Shown piece after piece: positions 6,176 through 9,427 of a DNA stretch of 9,427 bases. Origin of the DNA: Thiohalospira sp046546335. Its GTDB lineage: Bacteria > Pseudomonadota > Gammaproteobacteria > Thiohalospirales > Thiohalospiraceae. A model generated the notes under the pieces. The model did not search any database and had not been told where the DNA came from. It worked only from the letters and a program-made list of their open reading frames with translations. The stretch lies in the NCBI RefSeq assembly GCF_046546335.1, contig NZ_JBKGYA010000076.1. One strand, written 5' to 3'. A program made the position numbers and the translations under genes. Position 1 is the first letter of the stretch. Each line of letters opens with the position of its first letter.

Positions 6176-8632
6176 ATGGACGAGCAATACGACCCGCACC
6201 GCGTCGAGGCCGAGGCCCAGCAGTTCTGGGAGGAGCAGGGGACCTTCCGCGTCACCGAGGACCCCGACCGGATCCCCTACTACTGCCTCTCCATGTTCCC
6301 CTACCCCTCGGGGCGGCTGCACATGGGGCACGTGCGCAACTACACCATCGGCGACGTCATCAGCCGCTTCCAGCGCCTGCGCGGCTACAACGTCCTCCAG
6401 CCCATGGGCTGGGACGCCTTCGGCCTCCCGGCGGAGAACGCCGCCATCGCCAACGGCGTCCCGCCGGCGAAGTGGACGCGGCAGAACATCGACTACATGC
6501 GCGGCCAGCTCAAGCAGCTGGGGCTGGGGTACGACTGGGACCGCGAATTCGCCACCTGCGACCCCGACTACTACCGCTGGGAGCAGTGGCTCTTCACCCG
6601 GCTCATGGAGAAGGGGCTGGTCTACCGCGCCACCTCGGCGGTGAACTGGTGCCCCAATGACCAGACCGTGCTGGCCAACGAGCAGGTGGTGGAGGGCTGC
6701 TGCTGGCGCTGCGACACCCCGGTGGAGCGCCGGGAGATCCCGCAGTGGTTCCTGCGCATCACCGACTACGCCGACGAGCTCCTGGACGGCCTGGACGACC
6801 TCCCCGGCTGGCCGGAGCAGGTGCGCACCATGCAGCGCAACTGGATCGGCCGCTCCGAGGGGGCCGAGGTGGTCTTCGACCTCGCCGGGCGCGACGAGGC
6901 CATCACCGTCTTTACCACCCGGCCGGATACCCTCATGGGCGTGACCTACATGGGGCTGGCCCCGGAGCACCCGCTGGTGGCGGAGGTGGCCGCCCGGGAC
7001 CCCGAGGTGGCCGCCTTCGTGGAGGAGTGCAGCCACACCGGCACCTCCGAGGCGGCGGTGGAGGCCCAGGAGAAGCGCGGCCTGCCCCTGGGGCTGGAGG
7101 CGGTCCACCCGCTCACCGGCGAGACCATCCCCGTCTGGGTGGCCAACTTCGTCCTCATGGCCTACGGCGAGGGGGCGGTGATGGCGGTGCCGGCCCACGA
7201 CCCCCGGGACCACGCCTTCGCCCGGCGCTACGACCTGCCCATCCGGCCGGTGGTCGCCCCCGCCGAGGGGGAGGCCCCGGACCCCGCCGAGGCCGCCTTT
7301 ACCGAGCCCGGCGTGCTGGTGGAGGCCGGCGAGTTCACCGGCCTCACTTCGAAGGCGGCGAAGGAGGCGATCATCCAGCGCCTGGAGGCCGACGGCCGCG
7401 GCCGGCGCCGCACCCAGTACCGCCTGCGCGACTGGGGCGTCTCCCGCCAGCGCTACTGGGGCGCCCCCATCCCGGTGATCCACTGCCAGGACTGCGGGCC
7501 GCAGCCGGTGCCGGAGGAGCAGCTCCCGGTGTGCCTGCCAGAGGATGTCACCCTCACCGAGCCCGGCTCGCCGCTGACCCGGGACGAGGCCTTCCTGGCC
7601 GCCACCTGCCCGAGCTGCGGCGGCGCCGCCCGGCGGGAGACCGACACCTTCGACACCTTCATGGAGTCCTCCTGGTACTACGCCCGCTACACCAGCGCCG
7701 ACAGTGACACGGCCATGGTCGATGACCGTGCCGGCTACTGGCTGCCGGTGAACCAGTACATCGGCGGCATCGAGCACGCCATCCTCCACCTGCTCTACGC
7801 CCGCTTCTTCCACAAGGTCCTGCGGGACGAGGGGCTGGTGCCGGGGGACGAGCCCTTCGAGCACCTGCTGACCCAGGGCATGGTCCTCAAGGACGGGGCC
7901 AAGATGTCCAAGTCCAAGGGCAACACCGTGGACCCGCAGTCCCTGGTGGAGGGCCACGGGGCGGATACCGCGCGGCTGTTCATGATGTTCGCCGCCCCGC
8001 CGGACCAGGCCCTGGAGTGGTCCGACGAGGGCGTGGAGGGGGCCAACCGCTTCCTCCGCCGGGTCTGGCGGGCGGTGCGCGACTTCACCGAGGCCGGGCC
8101 GGTGCCGCCGCTGCCCGCCGAGCCGCCGGACGACGAATCCCGGGACCTGCGGCGCAAGGTCCACGAGACCATCGCCAAGGTCACCGGCGACATGGCCGAG
8201 CGCCACACCTTCAACACCGCCGTGGCGGCGGTGATGGAGCTGGTCAACGCCGTCTACAAGTACGAGGCGGGCGAGGACAAGGCCCGGCGCGGGATCCTCG
8301 GCGAGGCGCTGGAGGCCGTGGTGGTCATGCTCTCGCCGGTGGTGCCCCACATCACCCACACCCTCTGGCAGGCCCTGGGCCACAGCGAGCCGGTGGTGGA
8401 TGCCGCCTGGCCGGCCGTGGACGAGTCGGCCCTGGCGCGGGATACCCAGACCCTGGCGGTGCAGGTCAACGGCAAGGTGCGCGGGGAGCTGGAGGTGGCC
8501 GCCGACGCCGACCAGGCGGCCATCGAGGCCGACGCCCTGGCCGAGCCCAACGTCGCCCGCCACCTGGAGGGGAAGACGGTGAAGCGGGTCGTCGTCGTCC
8601 CCGGCAAGCTGGTCAACGTGGTCGCCGCCTGA
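6176..8632 (+). CDS. leuS: leucyl-tRNA synthetase LeuS
   Basis: Class I aminoacyl-tRNA synthetase that charges tRNA-Leu and hydrolyses mischarged products in its CP1 domain; cytosolic. HIGH-type motif HMGH at 49-52 and KMSKS at 576-580. The first zinc module has C159, C176 and C179. The editing site has TTRPDT at 247-252 and the conserved aspartate D342 (AVPAHDPRD, E. coli D345). A second four-cysteine ribbon has C437/C440 and C478/C481. The C-terminal domain ends VPGKLVNVV. Length is 818 aa against 860 in E. coli, mainly because the Leu-specific insertion just before KMSKS is absent (QGMVLKDGAKMSKSKG). ATG 6176 begins MDEQYDPHRVEAEAQQFW, the expected N terminus; the frame stays open further upstream but crosses the palindrome and promoter. 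GGACGG at 6161-6166 is a modest ribosome site. lptE starts 2 nt after the stop. Confidence 0.97.
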   Translation: MDEQYDPHRVEAEAQQFWEEQGTFRVTEDPDRIPYYCLSMFPYPSGRLHMGHVRNYTIGDVISRFQRLRGYNVLQPMGWDAFGLPAENAAIANGVPPAKWTRQNIDYMRGQLKQLGLGYDWDREFATCDPDYYRWEQWLFTRLMEKGLVYRATSAVNWCPNDQTVLANEQVVEGCCWRCDTPVERREIPQWFLRITDYADELLDGLDDLPGWPEQVRTMQRNWIGRSEGAEVVFDLAGRDEAITVFTTRPDTLMGVTYMGLAPEHPLVAEVAARDPEVAAFVEECSHTGTSEAAVEAQEKRGLPLGLEAVHPLTGETIPVWVANFVLMAYGEGAVMAVPAHDPRDHAFARRYDLPIRPVVAPAEGEAPDPAEAAFTEPGVLVEAGEFTGLTSKAAKEAIIQRLEADGRGRRRTQYRLRDWGVSRQRYWGAPIPVIHCQDCGPQPVPEEQLPVCLPEDVTLTEPGSPLTRDEAFLAATCPSCGGAARRETDTFDTFMESSWYYARYTSADSDTAMVDDRAGYWLPVNQYIGGIEHAILHLLYARFFHKVLRDEGLVPGDEPFEHLLTQGMVLKDGAKMSKSKGNTVDPQSLVEGHGADTARLFMMFAAPPDQALEWSDEGVEGANRFLRRVWRAVRDFTEAGPVPPLPAEPPDDESRDLRRKVHETIAKVTGDMAERHTFNTAVAAVMELVNAVYKYEAGEDKARRGILGEALEAVVVMLSPVVPHITHTLWQALGHSEPVVDAAWPAVDESALARDTQTLAVQVNGKVRGELEVAADADQAAIEADALAEPNVARHLEGKTVKRVVVVPGKLVNVVAA

Positions 8633-8634
8633 CC

Positions 8635-9189
8635 GTGGCCCGCGCCGCCGCGCTCCTCCTGGCCCTCCTGCTCCTCCTGCCGGCCGGTTGCGGCTGGCAG
8701 CTCCGGGGCGGATTCGAGCTGCCGCCGGCGCTGGAGACGGTCCGGGTCACCGGCGGCAGCGAGCAGATCCGCTCGGCCATCACCCTGGGGTTGCGCGGCT
8801 CCGGCGCCCGCGTGGTGAGCGAGGAGGGCGAGGAAGGCGAGGCGGAGACGGCCACCCTGCGCATCCTCTCCAGCTCCGAGGACCAGCGCACACTCTCGAC
8901 CGACAGCCAGGGCCGGGCGCTGGAGTACGAGCTCACCGAGGCGGTCACCTGGGAGGTCGTCGACGCCGAGGGGGAGGAGATGGTCCCGCGCCAGACCACC
9001 GAGCGCAGCCGGGAATTCCTCTTCGACCCCGACAACGTCCTGGGCAAGAGCTCCGAGATGGACCGCCTGCGCGAGTCCATGCGCCGCGACCTGGCCATGG
9101 CCATCCTGCGCCAGATGGAGGCTCGGGCCGGTGCGACGGACGAGCCGGATGCCGGGGCCGGCGACGGCGCCGCCGGGGGGGCGGAGTGA
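8635..9189 (+). CDS. lptE: LPS-assembly outer-membrane lipoprotein LptE
   Basis: Lipoprotein plug of the LptD/E translocon that inserts lipopolysaccharide into the outer membrane. It starts at GTG 8635, 2 nt after the leuS stop, with no separate Shine-Dalgarno, implying coupling to leuS. The N terminus is a lipoprotein signal: one Arg, a Leu/Ala run, then LPAGC with C19 as the lipidated residue. The -3 proline is not the consensus leucine, but E. coli LptE also deviates here. CGWQLRGGFELPP right after the cysteine is the LptE hallmark. The middle is acidic (EEGEEGEAET, about 63-72), and the tail DEPDAGAGDGAAGGAE is low complexity. Length is 184 aa, near the usual ~190. In E. coli the gene also sits between leuS and holA. 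Assignment rests on the signal peptide, the GW-LRG motif and synteny, since this family diverges fast. Confidence 0.92.
   Translation: MARAAALLLALLLLLPAGCGWQLRGGFELPPALETVRVTGGSEQIRSAITLGLRGSGARVVSEEGEEGEAETATLRILSSSEDQRTLSTDSQGRALEYELTEAVTWEVVDAEGEEMVPRQTTERSREFLFDPDNVLGKSSEMDRLRESMRRDLAMAILRQMEARAGATDEPDAGAGDGAAGGAE
9175..9185 (+). promoter_or_regulatory. G-run ribosome-binding site for coupled holA start
   Basis: Seven consecutive G (9175-9181) and CGGA lie just before the holA GTG, inside the last lptE codons. GGA or the G-run can pair with the 16S rRNA tail. It mirrors the arrangement ahead of ybeY. A homopolymer of this length is also a potential slippage site. Confidence 0.4.
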
Positions 9190-9427
9190 GGCTGCGCCCG
9201 GAGCAGCTCTCCGACCGCCTGGCGTCCGCCGGGGACCCGATCTACCTCGTCAGCGGGGACGAGCCCTTCCAGCTCCTGGAGGCCGCCGACGCCATTCGCG
9301 CCGCCGCCCGGGAGCGGGGCCATACCGCCCGGGAGGTCTTCCACGCCGGCAAGGATTTCGACTGGTCGGCGCTCACCGCCGGGGCGGCCACCGGGTCGCT
9401 GTTCGGCGATGGCCGCCTGCTGGAGGT
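9186..9427 (+). CDS. holA: DNA polymerase III delta subunit HolA (5' part, runs off window)
   Basis: Clamp-loader subunit that opens the beta sliding clamp. Only about 80 codons are present. The visible N terminus, RLRPEQLSDRLASAGDPIYLVSGDEPFQLLEAADAIR, follows the E. coli pattern (RLYPEQL, Y-L-GNDPLL--E--DAVR). A short segment near the end, FDWSALTAGAATGSLFGDGRLLEV, matches the DW-----SLF---LL family pattern. The start is GTG at 9186, overlapping the lptE TGA by 4 nt (GTGA). The order leuS-lptE-holA is that of E. coli, which strongly supports the call for so short a fragment. Only the beta-binding and AAA+-like beginning can be judged. Confidence 0.92.
   Translation, partial: MRLRPEQLSDRLASAGDPIYLVSGDEPFQLLEAADAIRAAARERGHTAREVFHAGKDFDWSALTAGAATGSLFGDGRLLE

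Noticed and set aside
5833..6255. N-terminal extension of ybeL through the intergenic region
   Set aside because: The extra 141 codons run through the palindrome and the leuS promoter and have no family similarity; ATG 5832 has a strong Shine-Dalgarno.
5801..8563. A 920-codon open frame antisense to leuS
   Set aside because: Its sequence is a His/Gly/Val/Leu-rich string typical of the reverse frame of high-GC genes; leuS on the plus strand has every family motif. It is a codon-bias shadow.

Overview
The window is a very GC-rich, gap-poor housekeeping block from a gammaproteobacterium. The order miaB - ybeZ - ybeY - ybeX(corC) - lnt, then ybeL, leuS, lptE and holA, matches the E. coli leuS/lnt neighbourhood, with both parts brought together. 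High GC, acidic stretches in LptE, YbeX and YbeL, and close protein similarity to gammaproteobacterial orthologues suggest a (possibly halophilic) Ectothiorhodospiraceae/Chromatiales-type organism. That placement is inference; no marker here fixes the genus.

Layout. Positions 1-128 hold no gene but carry a hairpin-forming intergenic repeat. Positions 129-5330 are a plus-strand cluster: miaB (tRNA ms2i6A methylthiotransferase), ybeZ (PhoH-like ATPase), ybeY (16S rRNA-maturation endoribonuclease), ybeX/corC (CBS-domain protein) and lnt (apolipoprotein N-acyltransferase). From ybeZ onward each start codon overlaps the previous stop, so they are almost certainly one translationally coupled operon. 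On the minus strand, ybeL (zinc-ribbon protein) ends inside the 3' end of lnt, giving a 26-bp convergent overlap. A 343-bp divergent intergenic region (5833-6175) separates ybeL from leuS. It contains a strong leuS promoter, a weaker candidate ybeL promoter and a large nested palindrome related to the repeat at the window start. Positions 6176-9427 hold leuS (leucyl-tRNA synthetase), lptE (LPS-assembly lipoprotein) and the 5' part of holA (DNA polymerase III delta subunit), again almost without gaps.

Functional logic. The first operon joins tRNA modification, ribosome maturation and outer-membrane biogenesis (Lnt completes lipoprotein acylation). The second joins tRNA charging, LPS export (LptE is itself a lipoprotein that needs Lnt) and replication. 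I found no mobile element, phage, defence system, CRISPR array, tRNA or rRNA gene. The most interesting material is the pair of related intergenic hairpin repeats, whose stems show compensatory base changes, and the long palindrome built around the second one.
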